Assembly (NCBI GenBank): GCA_023301395.1
Contig: JALZUY010000024.1
Coordinates: forward strand, 1-11,775
Origin: Nonlabens sp.
GTDB lineage: Bacteria; Bacteroidota; Bacteroidia; Flavobacteriales; Flavobacteriaceae
Length of the DNA: 11,775 bases
Reading direction: 5' to 3'
Shown: piece by piece, positions 1 through 6,805 of the stretch
Position numbering within the stretch: the first letter of the stretch is position 1
How the letters are laid out: the number at the start of each line of letters is the position of its first letter
Position numbers and translations under genes: made by a program
The notes under the pieces: model-generated
What the model was told of the DNA's origin: nothing
Database searches by the model: none
The model's input: the letters and a program-made list of their open reading frames with translations, nothing else

Positions 1-24
1 ATCAATATAATTTTGATAATGTAA

Positions 25-735
25 ATGAGCCTAAATTGCTTTCTCAAATTACTGTTGAAAAATAATTATACTGGAGAAGTAACAACATACCTAGCTACTA
101 ATAAAAAAAACGGTGTGGTAGAGAGGTTCTCTAATAAAAAATTGAGAGATGTAGCAATTAAGTATACTCACAAGAATCCTGCTTCAGAAAAATCGCTTTC
201 TAATTTAGGAGATGTCGTTTTAAAGACAGTCTGGTTATACAACAAAAGTAAAGGTGATTTAGAAACAGCTAAATCAGTTTATAACACAGCTCTAAAAAAC
301 AATCCTGATGATTCTTCTCTTAAATTAGTAAAGGCAGATGTGTTCCTTGCGCTGGACATGATGGATGAGTACAAGGACGCAATTGAAAATACAGATTCTG
401 ATATAACAGATCCTACAATTTTCGATAATCTCGGTGCTGCCGCGATTAAAGATAAAAATTATGAGAGTGCTATACGTTATTTTAAATCTAGCATCAACTT
501 GGAGCCTAAGAATTATTTTGCATTAGTGAATTTGTCAAATGCGAATTTAGAAATTGGTAATTTAGAAAAAACCACTGCTGTAGAACAAAAAAAACACTAC
601 ACAGAAGCAGTTTCATATCTTGAAAAAGCTCTTATAGTAAAGCCTGACGATAAGGGAATTATGAGAAACATGATAAGCTTATATGACTTTCTAGAGTTAA
701 CTGATAAGTCTGCAGCGATAAAAGCAAAATTATAA
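25..735 (+). CDS. Tetratricopeptide-repeat protein, C-terminal part (probably frameshifted upstream)
   Basis: A helical repeat protein of the TPR type, a fold that usually mediates protein-protein contacts. TPR-like units are visible at about residues 76-97 (GDLETAKSVYNTAL then NPDD), 131-164 (NLGAAAIKDKNYESAIRYF then LEPKN) and 192-210 (YTEAVSYLEKAL then KPDD). The region around residues 15-45 (NYTGEVTTYLATN, then LRDVAIK) resembles the middle of roughly 400-residue Flavobacteriaceae TPR proteins that begin with a signal peptide. Here there is no signal peptide and no room for the N-terminal repeats. An in-frame TAA lies at 22-24, directly before the first ATG, so this ATG is probably not the native start. 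The frame at 3-29 continues the protein better, which suggests a one-base shift near 24-30. A pseudogene or a sequencing error are both possible. The gene ends before a palindrome and a shared terminator. The specific partner or function is unknown. Confidence 0.7.
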   Translation: MSLNCFLKLLLKNNYTGEVTTYLATNKKNGVVERFSNKKLRDVAIKYTHKNPASEKSLSNLGDVVLKTVWLYNKSKGDLETAKSVYNTALKNNPDDSSLKLVKADVFLALDMMDEYKDAIENTDSDITDPTIFDNLGAAAIKDKNYESAIRYFKSSINLEPKNYFALVNLSNANLEIGNLEKTTAVEQKKHYTEAVSYLEKALIVKPDDKGIMRNMISLYDFLELTDKSAAIKAKL

Positions 736-756
736 AAGTTATTTGTGTAATCTTTA

Positions 757-770
757 GCTTTCGCGAAAGC
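757..770. repeat. Dispersed 14-bp palindrome GCTTTCGCGAAAGC, copy 1
   Basis: A perfect 14-bp palindrome lies between the TPR gene stop and the convergent terminator. The identical 14-mer recurs inside ppk1 at 8851-8864, and a one-base variant occurs at 6061-6074. Two exact copies of a 14-mer in under 12 kb is far above chance. The role is unknown. It is a candidate genome-wide dispersed motif rather than a gene-specific operator. Confidence 0.7.
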
Positions 771-777
771 GACATGC

Positions 778-813
778 AAAAAAAAGCTCTTGATTAAATC
801 AAGAGCTTTTTTT
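778..813. terminator. Bidirectional rho-independent terminator
   Basis: A perfect 11-bp stem (785-795 AGCTCTTGATT against 797-807 AATCAAGAGCT) is flanked by eight A on the left (778-785) and seven T on the right (807-813). It can therefore terminate in both directions. It sits between the stop of the plus-strand TPR gene (735) and the stop of the minus-strand C40 peptidase gene (831), as expected for a shared terminator of convergent units. Confidence 0.92.
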
Positions 814-830
814 GTGAATTATTTTTAAAT

Positions 831-1583
831 TTAAAATTGTAAAACCTTTTTAATTACTCTTAATTTATGAGTATGAATATTTTGTTCTACATTAAAAATC
901 CCACTTTGGTCTAGACGATCAATCCGTATTTTACCATGCGCATGTACGATGTAATTATCTCTCATTATTAGACCTACATGAGTTATGTGACCATCGTTAT
1001 TGTCAAAAAAAGCAAGATCACCTTCTTCAGCTTCTTCAATAAAACTTAATACTTCACCTTGAGTAGCTTGCTGACTTGCGTCTCTTAATAGTTTGTATCC
1101 GCTTAATCGATATATAAGCTGTGTGAATCCACTACAATCCATGCCTAATGGTGTGCGTCCACCCCATAAATATGGAGTATTAAGAAGTAGTAGCGCGTTA
1201 TTTATAAGGTCTTCCTTTGAACCACCTTTAGTACTTTCTAATTGGTAAGAATCGGCTAGACTAGGAGCAGTTGATATTTGCGCCCCAATTGTAATAGTGC
1301 TTAAAGATTCATCGTGATGAGTGATATGACTTATGAGATCTCTAGCAAATAAGTGCTCAGTATTTTCGATTTCATGATACAATTCTGCTTCAATCTCAAA
1401 GACTTGCTTTATGTCAATCCATCCTTCATAAGAATCATGGGCAAGTCTAATCTTAACCCATTTCTTACGTTCTTCAATTATTTTGAAATGCTCGCCATAG
1501 AGTACTTGAGAAACCATTTCACTGGAATCTTTAGTCTCAAGACGCAACGGCGCAACCGAAATAGGGCAAATCCCGTACTTCAT
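831..1583 (-). CDS. C40-family (NlpC/P60) cysteine peptidase with N-terminal SH3 domain
   Basis: A 250-residue papain-like endopeptidase expected to cleave peptidoglycan stem peptides, typically the gamma-D-Glu to diamino acid bond. Residues 1-60 form a bacterial SH3 domain (KKWVKIRLAHDSYEGWIDIKQ). A second beta-rich segment follows, and the NlpC/P60 domain covers about 120-247. The catalytic Cys150 is in GMDCSGF, the His is His202 in THVGLI, and the third polar residue is probably His214 in VHAHG. TPYLWGGRTPLG is the usual lead-in to the Cys. No signal peptide or lipobox is visible. Together with the SH3 arrangement this recalls YkfC-type enzymes that recycle imported muropeptides in the cytoplasm, which is an inference. 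The ATG follows the thiolase stop by 9 nt, so the two genes are probably co-transcribed, ending at the hairpin at 778-813. No Shine-Dalgarno sequence is seen. Confidence 0.93.
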   Translation of the reverse strand: MKYGICPISVAPLRLETKDSSEMVSQVLYGEHFKIIEERKKWVKIRLAHDSYEGWIDIKQVFEIEAELYHEIENTEHLFARDLISHITHHDESLSTITIGAQISTAPSLADSYQLESTKGGSKEDLINNALLLLNTPYLWGGRTPLGMDCSGFTQLIYRLSGYKLLRDASQQATQGEVLSFIEEAEEGDLAFFDNNDGHITHVGLIMRDNYIVHAHGKIRIDRLDQSGIFNVEQNIHTHKLRVIKKVLQF

Positions 1584-1592
1584 CTAAATTAA

Positions 1593-2768
1593 TTAAGCTT
1601 TTTTAATTACAATTGCGCTAGCACCACCACCACCATTACATATTGCTGCAGCACCTATACTACCATTTTCTTGAGTTAAAACACTCAATAAGGTAGCGAC
1701 TATTCTTGCACCACTGCAACCTAGTGGATGACCTAAAGAAACAGCACCACCATAAACGTTTACATTAGAATCATTGAGACCTAATATTTTCATGTTTGCC
1801 AGACCAACAACAGAGAAAGCCTCGTTGAATTCAAAGTAGTCCACATCATCTTGCGATATTCCAGCCTTACTTAAGGCAAGTGGTAACGCTTTAGCAGGAG
1901 CAGTTGTAAACCATTTTGGCTCTTGTGCAGCATCTGCGTAGCCTAATATAGTAGCGATAGGAGTAAGGCCTAGTTCTTTGGCTTTATCCTCGCTCATCAT
2001 TACTAATGCGGCTGCACCATCATTTATAGTTGATGCATTTGCTGCAGTAACAGTACCATCTTTTGTAAATGCTGGTCTTAGAGAAGGAATCTTCTCCATC
2101 CTTACATTTGAATATTCTTCATCATGATCCACTATCAAATCATCACCTCTTCGCTGAGGTACATTAACAGCAACTATTTCATTATTAAACTTTCCTTCTT
2201 TCCATGATTGTGCAGATCTATTATAAGACTGAATAGCAAAGGCATCTTGATCTTCTCTTGAAAATTCATGTTCAGTTGCACACATATCAGCGCATACACC
2301 CATCGCATTCTCGTCATAGGCGTCTACCAGGCCATCTTTTTGCATACCATCAATAAGAGAAGTAGGTCCAAATTTTTGACCATTTCGCAAATGCACATAA
2401 TGAGGAATCATACTCATATTCTCCATTCCACCAGCAATAATAATATCCTTATCACCTAATGCAATCGCTTGAGCAGCCATCATTATCGTTTTCATTCCGC
2501 TTGCACAAACTTTATTAACAGTTGTACAAGGGACATTGTCAGAAATACCAGCACCTAGGGCGGCTTGCCTTGCTGGCGCTTGACCAGTTCCAGCTTGAAC
2601 TACGTTACCCATTAAAATTTCTTCAACAAGTGAAGCATTTAATTTGATTTTATCTAATGCACCTTTAATAGCAATACTACCCAATTTAGTTGCAGGTACA
2701 CTTGAGAGTTTACCCATAAAACTACCTATAGGAGTTCTAGCATAAGAAACAATAACAACTTTGTTCAT
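1593..2768 (-). CDS. Acetyl-CoA C-acetyltransferase (thiolase)
   Basis: Degradative or biosynthetic thiolase of 391 residues, the usual family length. It catalyses the reversible condensation of two acetyl-CoA to acetoacetyl-CoA, or thiolysis of 3-ketoacyl-CoA, in the cytosol. Counting from the chosen ATG, the acyl-accepting nucleophile is Cys88 (NKVCASGMK). NEAFSVV supplies the conserved Asn. His347 (GHPLGCSGAR) and Cys377 (ICNGGGGASA) complete the active site, almost matching Zoogloea PhaA numbering (89, 348, 378). An in-frame TTG two codons upstream would extend the protein slightly, but the ATG at 2768 gives the typical MNKVVIVSYARTPIG beginning. It is first in a two-gene unit with the C40 peptidase. 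A perfect inverted repeat lies 6 nt upstream of the ATG and could be an operator or 5'-UTR hairpin. The acetoacetyl-CoA-specific and broad 3-ketoacyl-CoA roles cannot be separated from sequence alone. Confidence 0.95.
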   Translation of the reverse strand: MNKVVIVSYARTPIGSFMGKLSSVPATKLGSIAIKGALDKIKLNASLVEEILMGNVVQAGTGQAPARQAALGAGISDNVPCTTVNKVCASGMKTIMMAAQAIALGDKDIIIAGGMENMSMIPHYVHLRNGQKFGPTSLIDGMQKDGLVDAYDENAMGVCADMCATEHEFSREDQDAFAIQSYNRSAQSWKEGKFNNEIVAVNVPQRRGDDLIVDHDEEYSNVRMEKIPSLRPAFTKDGTVTAANASTINDGAAALVMMSEDKAKELGLTPIATILGYADAAQEPKWFTTAPAKALPLALSKAGISQDDVDYFEFNEAFSVVGLANMKILGLNDSNVNVYGGAVSLGHPLGCSGARIVATLLSVLTQENGSIGAAAICNGGGGASAIVIKKA

Positions 2769-2774
2769 GATCAA

Positions 2775-2794
2775 TTATTTTCATGCGAAAATAA
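2775..2794. promoter_or_regulatory. Inverted repeat upstream of thiolase start (possible operator or hairpin)
   Basis: Perfect 8-bp arms TTATTTTC (2775-2782) and GAAAATAA (2787-2794) surround the spacer ATGC. The element ends 6 nt before the thiolase ATG, in the divergent spacer shared with the 7TM-HD gene. It could be a repressor operator or a weak hairpin in the thiolase 5' UTR. The arms are AT-rich, which lowers certainty. I found no convincing TAnnTTTG promoter for the thiolase in this spacer. Confidence 0.4.
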
Positions 2795-2913
2795 GCATTT
2801 CCATCATTAGTTTATTTTGAATTTTACATATTAAGACCTTCTATCAGTAATAATACCTAATTTTATAAATTCAAATTATTAGAACCGAATAGTTAATCGT
2901 TTATTTGTATACA

Positions 2914-4956
2914 ATGGAGGATAAAAACATAAACTATTTTAAATATCAAGATCTACTAATAAGAGTACTGTTAGTAATTATAGCAACTATTCTGACTGTC
3001 TATTTCTTTCCGAAAAGTGATCGATTTAAGTATGATTTTAATCAAGGAGAACCATGGCAATATGAAACTTTATATGCGCCTTTTCGTTTTCCAATCAATA
3101 AGAGTTCAGAGTCGATTAATGACGAAATAGCTCAAATAAGAGTTAGTAGTCCTCAATACTTTGATTTAAGAGAAAATATAGTTCAAGAAGTCAGAGAAAA
3201 TGTAAAAGCAGATTTACTTCAAGAATACCCAGGTTCGATTAAAGGAAATAAACTTAACAAAGAACTAGAAAAAATTAATGGAATAGTTAGAAATATATAT
3301 AGTGCTCCTTATCTAGAAAATCAACACGAACTCAAGCCACAAAGCCTTATAGTCTTTAAGATAGATAATGAATTTAGAGAAATAACGTACGATGATTTAT
3401 TAACGCCAATTAATCTCAATGCAACCATAAATAAGAATGTGAATGCATCTGATTTTCTATATAAAGAATCACTGAGAAATTCAGTTTTCAGAAATATCAA
3501 ATCAAATCTTGTTTTTAATTCTGAATTAACAAATCAAGTTCTCGATGACCAATTAAATAAGGTGCTTCCTACAAGAGGAGTAGTTTCTTTAAATTCTAGG
3601 ATTATAGCTCAAGGCGAAATAGTAGAAGGAGAGAAATATCAAATATTAATTACCCTTAACGAGACGTATCAGTCTCAAACATGGTCTGAGTCTCAGTATT
3701 TCTGGAAGCTTTTAGGATACATAATTTTAGTAGCCTTAACATTTATAATGCTACTATTGTTTTTAGTCAAGTATAGGCCTGATATTTATAATAATACTAG
3801 AAAACTTATATTTATTTTCTTCAATGTATTATCAATAATCATACTTACGTCATTAGTAATAAAATTAGAAGCGTCTTTTGTATATCTAGTTCCAGTCTGT
3901 TTATTACCACTAATACTTAAAGCGTTTTTTGATGCACGAGTTGGTTTATTTGTTCATGTTGTTACAGTCCTGATTTTAAGTTTTATTGTTCCTGATGGAG
4001 AGGAGTATCTATTCCTACAAATCATAGCTGGTATAGTAACGATTCTCAGTAGTTCTGAAATTTATAAACGAGCAAATCTTTTTATAACAATTGGTCAAAT
4101 TGTATTAATTTATATTGGAGCTTATTTTGCATTTTATGCTATAAATCAAGGTGGAGTAATCGGTTGGGAATGGAATAAAGTGGGGTACTTTGTCTTATGT
4201 GGATTGACTATGCTTTTTGTATGGCCTATAATTTACATTTATGAAAAGATGTTTAGTCTGATAAGTGACGTGTCTCTATTAGAACTCTCTGATACTAATT
4301 CAAAATTATTAAAAGAATTATCGAATAAAGCACCGGGAACATTTCATCATTCTTTGAATGTAGCAAATATTGCAGAGACAGCAGCAAATGCTATTAGCGC
4401 AAACGCTATGTTAGTTAGGGTAGGAGCTTTATATCACGACATTGGTAAAATGGCAAACCCAACTTACTTTACAGAAAATCAGGGAAGTGGAATAAATCCT
4501 CATGACGATTTAGACCCAGTAGAAAGTGCTGCAATCATTATTAATCACACTATTCAAGGAATAGAAATAGCTAAAAAGAATAAAATTCCAGATCGTATAA
4601 TTGATTTTATTAGAACTCATCATGGGGATTCCACGGTTTACTATTTCTATAAAAAGGCGCTAGCAAATAATCCAGAATTAAAAATTAAAGATTATCAGTA
4701 TCCTGGGCCTAAACCATTTAGTCAGGAAACAGCTATTTTAATGATAGCTGATAGTGTTGAAGCCGCGTCAAAAAGTTTAAAGAACCCAACCTCTATTGCT
4801 ATCGATTCTTTGGTAGATAAAATTATAACAAAGCAAGTTGAACAGAATCAATTTATAAATGCTGACATAACTTTTAAGCAAATAGAAGTCATCAAGTCTG
4901 TGATTAAAAAGAAGTTAGCAAATATCTATCATTTGAGAATAGAATATCCAGAATAA
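2914..4956 (+). CDS. pgpH: 7TM-HD (HDIG) membrane phosphohydrolase, probable c-di-AMP phosphodiesterase
   Basis: A 680-residue membrane protein of the 7TMR-HD family. PgpH of Listeria, the studied member, hydrolyses cyclic-di-AMP to pApA. In order: a first membrane segment at about residues 15-33, an extracytoplasmic 7TMR-HDED region to about 260, a block of hydrophobic helices at about 264-448 (starting FWKLLGYIILVALTFIMLLL), and a cytoplasmic HD domain. Metal-binding residues visible in that domain are His478/His479 (FHHSLNVA), His508-Asp509 (YHDIGK), His530, His545 (NHT), His569/His570 (THHGDS) and Asp613 (IADSVEAASK), so it looks catalytically complete. I chose the ATG at 2914 over an in-frame TTG three codons upstream. 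It is transcribed divergently from the thiolase, and no clear terminator follows before the tRNA promoter. Substrate specificity and the gene name are inferred from the family. Confidence 0.88.
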   Translation: MEDKNINYFKYQDLLIRVLLVIIATILTVYFFPKSDRFKYDFNQGEPWQYETLYAPFRFPINKSSESINDEIAQIRVSSPQYFDLRENIVQEVRENVKADLLQEYPGSIKGNKLNKELEKINGIVRNIYSAPYLENQHELKPQSLIVFKIDNEFREITYDDLLTPINLNATINKNVNASDFLYKESLRNSVFRNIKSNLVFNSELTNQVLDDQLNKVLPTRGVVSLNSRIIAQGEIVEGEKYQILITLNETYQSQTWSESQYFWKLLGYIILVALTFIMLLLFLVKYRPDIYNNTRKLIFIFFNVLSIIILTSLVIKLEASFVYLVPVCLLPLILKAFFDARVGLFVHVVTVLILSFIVPDGEEYLFLQIIAGIVTILSSSEIYKRANLFITIGQIVLIYIGAYFAFYAINQGGVIGWEWNKVGYFVLCGLTMLFVWPIIYIYEKMFSLISDVSLLELSDTNSKLLKELSNKAPGTFHHSLNVANIAETAANAISANAMLVRVGALYHDIGKMANPTYFTENQGSGINPHDDLDPVESAAIIINHTIQGIEIAKKNKIPDRIIDFIRTHHGDSTVYYFYKKALANNPELKIKDYQYPGPKPFSQETAILMIADSVEAASKSLKNPTSIAIDSLVDKIITKQVEQNQFINADITFKQIEVIKSVIKKKLANIYHLRIEYPE

Positions 4957-4981
4957 AAGATGTAAAAAACATCAAATAATG

Positions 4982-5012
4982 TTTGCAGAAATTAAAAGAA
5001 GAATTACATTTG
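4982..5012 (+). promoter_or_regulatory. Bacteroidota-type promoter for the tRNA pair
   Basis: TTTG at 4982-4985 and a perfect TAnnTTTG element, TACATTTG, at 5005-5012 are separated by 19 nt. This matches the -33/-7 promoter consensus of Bacteroidota primary sigma factor. Transcription should start near 5018-5022, roughly 30 nt before the mature tRNA-Ser. Confidence 0.7.
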
Positions 5013-5051
5013 CAACCGCTTTAAGAAATTAAGCTAGTTCTTTTATATTTA

Positions 5052-5135
5052 GGAGAGGTGCCAGAGTGGTAATGGAGCAGTTTGCTAAACTGTCGACGGG
5101 TAACTGTCGCCAGGGTTCGAGTCCCTGTCTCTCCG
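5052..5135 (+). tRNA. tRNA-Ser (anticodon GCT)
   Basis: The acceptor stem GGAGAGG (5052-5058) pairs with TCTCTCC (5128-5134), with one G-U pair, followed by discriminator G. The anticodon arm GCAGT/ACTGT encloses the loop TTGCTAA, giving anticodon GCT for AGC/AGU codons. A long variable arm (GACGGGTAACTGTC region) marks it as a class II tRNA, and GGTTCGAGTCC is the T arm. The 3' CCA is not encoded. Confidence 0.95.
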
Positions 5136-5162
5136 CTATTTTCTAAATACAGATGATCTTTT

Positions 5163-5237
5163 CGGGGTGTAGCGTAGCCCGGTCATCGCGCCTCGTTTGG
5201 GACGAGGAGGTCGCAGGTTCGAATCCTGCCACCCCGA
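5163..5237 (+). tRNA. tRNA-Pro (anticodon TGG)
   Basis: The acceptor stem CGGGGTG (5163-5169) pairs perfectly with CACCCCG (5230-5236), followed by discriminator A. The anticodon stem CCTCG/CGAGG holds the loop TTTGGGA, giving anticodon TGG, and AGGTTCGAATCCT is the T arm. CCA is not encoded. It lies 27 nt after tRNA-Ser with no promoter between, so the two are probably one transcript. Confidence 0.96.
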
Positions 5238-5238
5238 C

Positions 5239-5277
5239 AAAAAGCCTTTTAACTTCATTGTTAAGAGGCTTTTTTTA
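5239..5277 (+). terminator. Rho-independent terminator after the tRNA pair
   Basis: A 12-bp stem (5242-5253 AAGCCTTTTAAC with 5260-5271 GTTAAGAGGCTT, one G-U pair) has a 6-nt loop and a run of T to 5276. It begins two bases after tRNA-Pro and ends 18 nt before the patatin gene start. Confidence 0.9.
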
Positions 5278-5294
5278 TTCTATATATTTAACAC

Positions 5295-6050
5295 ATGAAA
5301 ATAGGTTTAGCTCTTTCAGGTGGCGGCGCAAAAGGTATTGCACACGCTGGCGTAATTAAAGCTTTAAATGAGCGTAAAATTCAAGTTCATAAAATAGCAG
5401 GAACGAGTGCTGGGGCCTTAATAGGTGCATTATTTGCTACAGGAATTGAAGTGGAAGCTATATACGACTTCTTTAAAAATTCTAATTTGTTTCATCCTAG
5501 TAAATTTGCTTTTGGACAACCAGATTTTATAAAGTCAAATGTATTTATTGAACATTTAAGTTCATTTATTGTTAATGATTCATTTGAATCTTTAAAAATC
5601 CCTCTAATCGTTACGACAACTGATTTAAATAATGCCCAATTAAAAATATTTGATTCTGGTGAGTTGTATTACCCTATTCTTGCGAGCGCAGCATTTCCTG
5701 GAGTATTTACGCCAGTTCAAATAGGAGGCAAGGTATATGTTGATGGCGGTGTACTTAATAATTATCCTATAGATTTATTAGAAGATTGTGATATTAAGCT
5801 AGGCAGTTATGTTAACAAGGTAGAGTTACTAGGTAAAAAGATGAGACATTCTTATGACGTTGCAGGAAGAGCGTACTCTATCAATCAATATCATAAAGAT
5901 TCCTCTAAGTTTTATTTGACAGATTTGCTTTTTGAACCAGATAATTTACATTCTTTTGGTCTCTTTAGCTTTAGATCATTGCGTAAAATTTATGACTTGG
6001 GATATGAAAATGCTTGTATACAATTAGATAAATCTACGTTGTTTAAATAA
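5295..6050 (+). CDS. Patatin-like phospholipase family protein
   Basis: A 251-residue serine acyl hydrolase of the bacterial patatin family, expected to act on phospholipids or other acyl esters. The oxyanion-hole motif GGGAKG is at residues 9-14. The nucleophile elbow GTSAG is at 36-40 with catalytic Ser38, and the dyad Asp150 is in VDGGVLNNYPI, so the Ser-Asp dyad is complete. No signal peptide or membrane segment is seen, which fits a cytoplasmic or peripherally membrane-associated enzyme. The natural substrate cannot be read from the sequence. The ATG lies just behind the tRNA terminator. TATATTTA at 5283-5290 is one base off the TAnnTTTG element, so transcription might begin almost at the start codon, but this is weak. 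It is followed by the hairpin at 6055-6080 and a 106-nt spacer before pdxH. Confidence 0.92.
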   Translation: MKIGLALSGGGAKGIAHAGVIKALNERKIQVHKIAGTSAGALIGALFATGIEVEAIYDFFKNSNLFHPSKFAFGQPDFIKSNVFIEHLSSFIVNDSFESLKIPLIVTTTDLNNAQLKIFDSGELYYPILASAAFPGVFTPVQIGGKVYVDGGVLNNYPIDLLEDCDIKLGSYVNKVELLGKKMRHSYDVAGRAYSINQYHKDSSKFYLTDLLFEPDNLHSFGLFSFRSLRKIYDLGYENACIQLDKSTLFK

Positions 6051-6054
6051 TTCA

Positions 6055-6080
6055 TGTTTTGCTTTCGCAAAAGCGAAACA
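6055..6080. repeat. Hairpin containing a variant copy of the dispersed palindrome
   Basis: GCTTTCGCAAAAGC (6061-6074) differs by one base from the exact 14-bp palindrome found at 757 and 8851. Including flanks, TGTTTTGCTTT (6055-6065) can pair with AAAGCGAAACA (6070-6080) through 11 bp with one G-U pair in the transcript. It begins 5 nt after the patatin stop. No T run follows, so it is not a standard intrinsic terminator, although it could protect or define a 3' end. Confidence 0.55.
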
Positions 6081-6156
6081 TAATCATATTATAGATTTAA
6101 TAAATTGACTGTGGCATAAATCCATAATTCCTTAACTTGCCATAAAGCTATATTCT

Positions 6157-6801
6157 ATGCAAAGAGATTTACAAAATCTGAGAAAGAATTATGACAGAGG
6201 AGCACTTGTTGATATTAATATTCCTTCTATGCCTTTTATGTTATTTGACCTATGGTTTAATGAGGCCAAACAACATGTATCTGTAGACGAAGTTAATGCC
6301 ATGAGTTTATGTACGATAGGTGAAGATGGATTTCCTAAGAATAGAATTGTTTTGCTTAAAGAAATTGAAAATAGTTGTTTTGTTTTCTATTCAAATTACA
6401 ATTCCGAAAAAGGGAAAGCAATAAATAAAAATTCTAAAATTTCTTTACATTTCTTCTGGCCAGCTTTAGAAAGACAAATCATCATTAAAGGTGAAGTAAA
6501 AAAAGCATCTAGAGAAAAATCTGAAAATTACTTTCACAGCAGACCTAGAGGTAGTCAATTAGGAGCTTGGGCAAGTGATCAAAGTTTAGAGGTTCCATCT
6601 AGAGAATATTTAGAAGAAAGACTACAGTTTTTTAAAGATAAATTCAAGGATCAAGATATTCCATTGCCAGAACATTGGGGTGGCTATTTTGTGAATCCTG
6701 TTTCCTTTGAGTTCTGGCAAGGTCGACCTAATAGGTTGCATGATAGATATCTATATGAGTTGATTAATTCAAAATGGACAATCAAAAGATTAGCACCTTA
6801 A
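6157..6801 (+). CDS. pdxH: Pyridoxamine/pyridoxine 5'-phosphate oxidase
   Basis: FMN-dependent oxidase of 214 residues that converts pyridoxine or pyridoxamine 5'-phosphate to pyridoxal 5'-phosphate in the cytosol, the last step of both the salvage and DXP-dependent vitamin B6 routes. It aligns by eye along the full E. coli PdxH. RIVLLKEI at 63-70 and FWPALERQIIIKG at 100-112 lie in the FMN-binding barrel. HSRPRGSQLGAWAS at 127-140, HWGGYFVNPVSFEFWQG at 173-189 and RLHDRYLY at 193-200 carry the substrate-binding residues, and the C-terminal signature RLAP is intact. It heads a tight plus-strand cluster, with the sixA-like gene starting 4 nt after its stop. The usual link between PLP supply and polyphosphate genes is not obvious, so the clustering may only reflect shared expression. 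No perfect promoter motif was found in the 106-nt spacer upstream. Confidence 0.96.
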   Translation: MQRDLQNLRKNYDRGALVDINIPSMPFMLFDLWFNEAKQHVSVDEVNAMSLCTIGEDGFPKNRIVLLKEIENSCFVFYSNYNSEKGKAINKNSKISLHFFWPALERQIIIKGEVKKASREKSENYFHSRPRGSQLGAWASDQSLEVPSREYLEERLQFFKDKFKDQDIPLPEHWGGYFVNPVSFEFWQGRPNRLHDRYLYELINSKWTIKRLAP

Positions 6802-6805
6802 AACT

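Noticed and set aside
597..779. Minus-strand open frame opposite the TPR gene end
   Set aside because: It overlaps the TPR coding region and starts in the palindrome. It has no recognisable protein features.
1353..1592. Plus-strand open frame opposite the C40 peptidase
   Set aside because: Antisense shadow of a well-supported gene.
2268..2459. Plus-strand open frame opposite the thiolase
   Set aside because: Antisense shadow of a full-length thiolase, with no supporting motif.
2900..2907. TTTATTTG before the 7TM-HD start as a -7 promoter element
   Set aside because: The second base of TAnnTTTG does not match and no TTG -33 is suitably spaced, so it is not supported as a promoter.
4959..4984. 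Possible hairpins after the 7TM-HD gene (GATGT/ACATC and AAACAT/ATGTTT)
   Set aside because: The stems are only 5-6 bp, mutually exclusive and lack a T run. The second overlaps the tRNA promoter, so I do not call a terminator.
5153..5359. Open frame with a GCSVARSSRL-like peptide across the tRNA-Pro gene
   Set aside because: It is a translation of the tRNA-Pro and terminator sequence, a well-known spurious ORF type.
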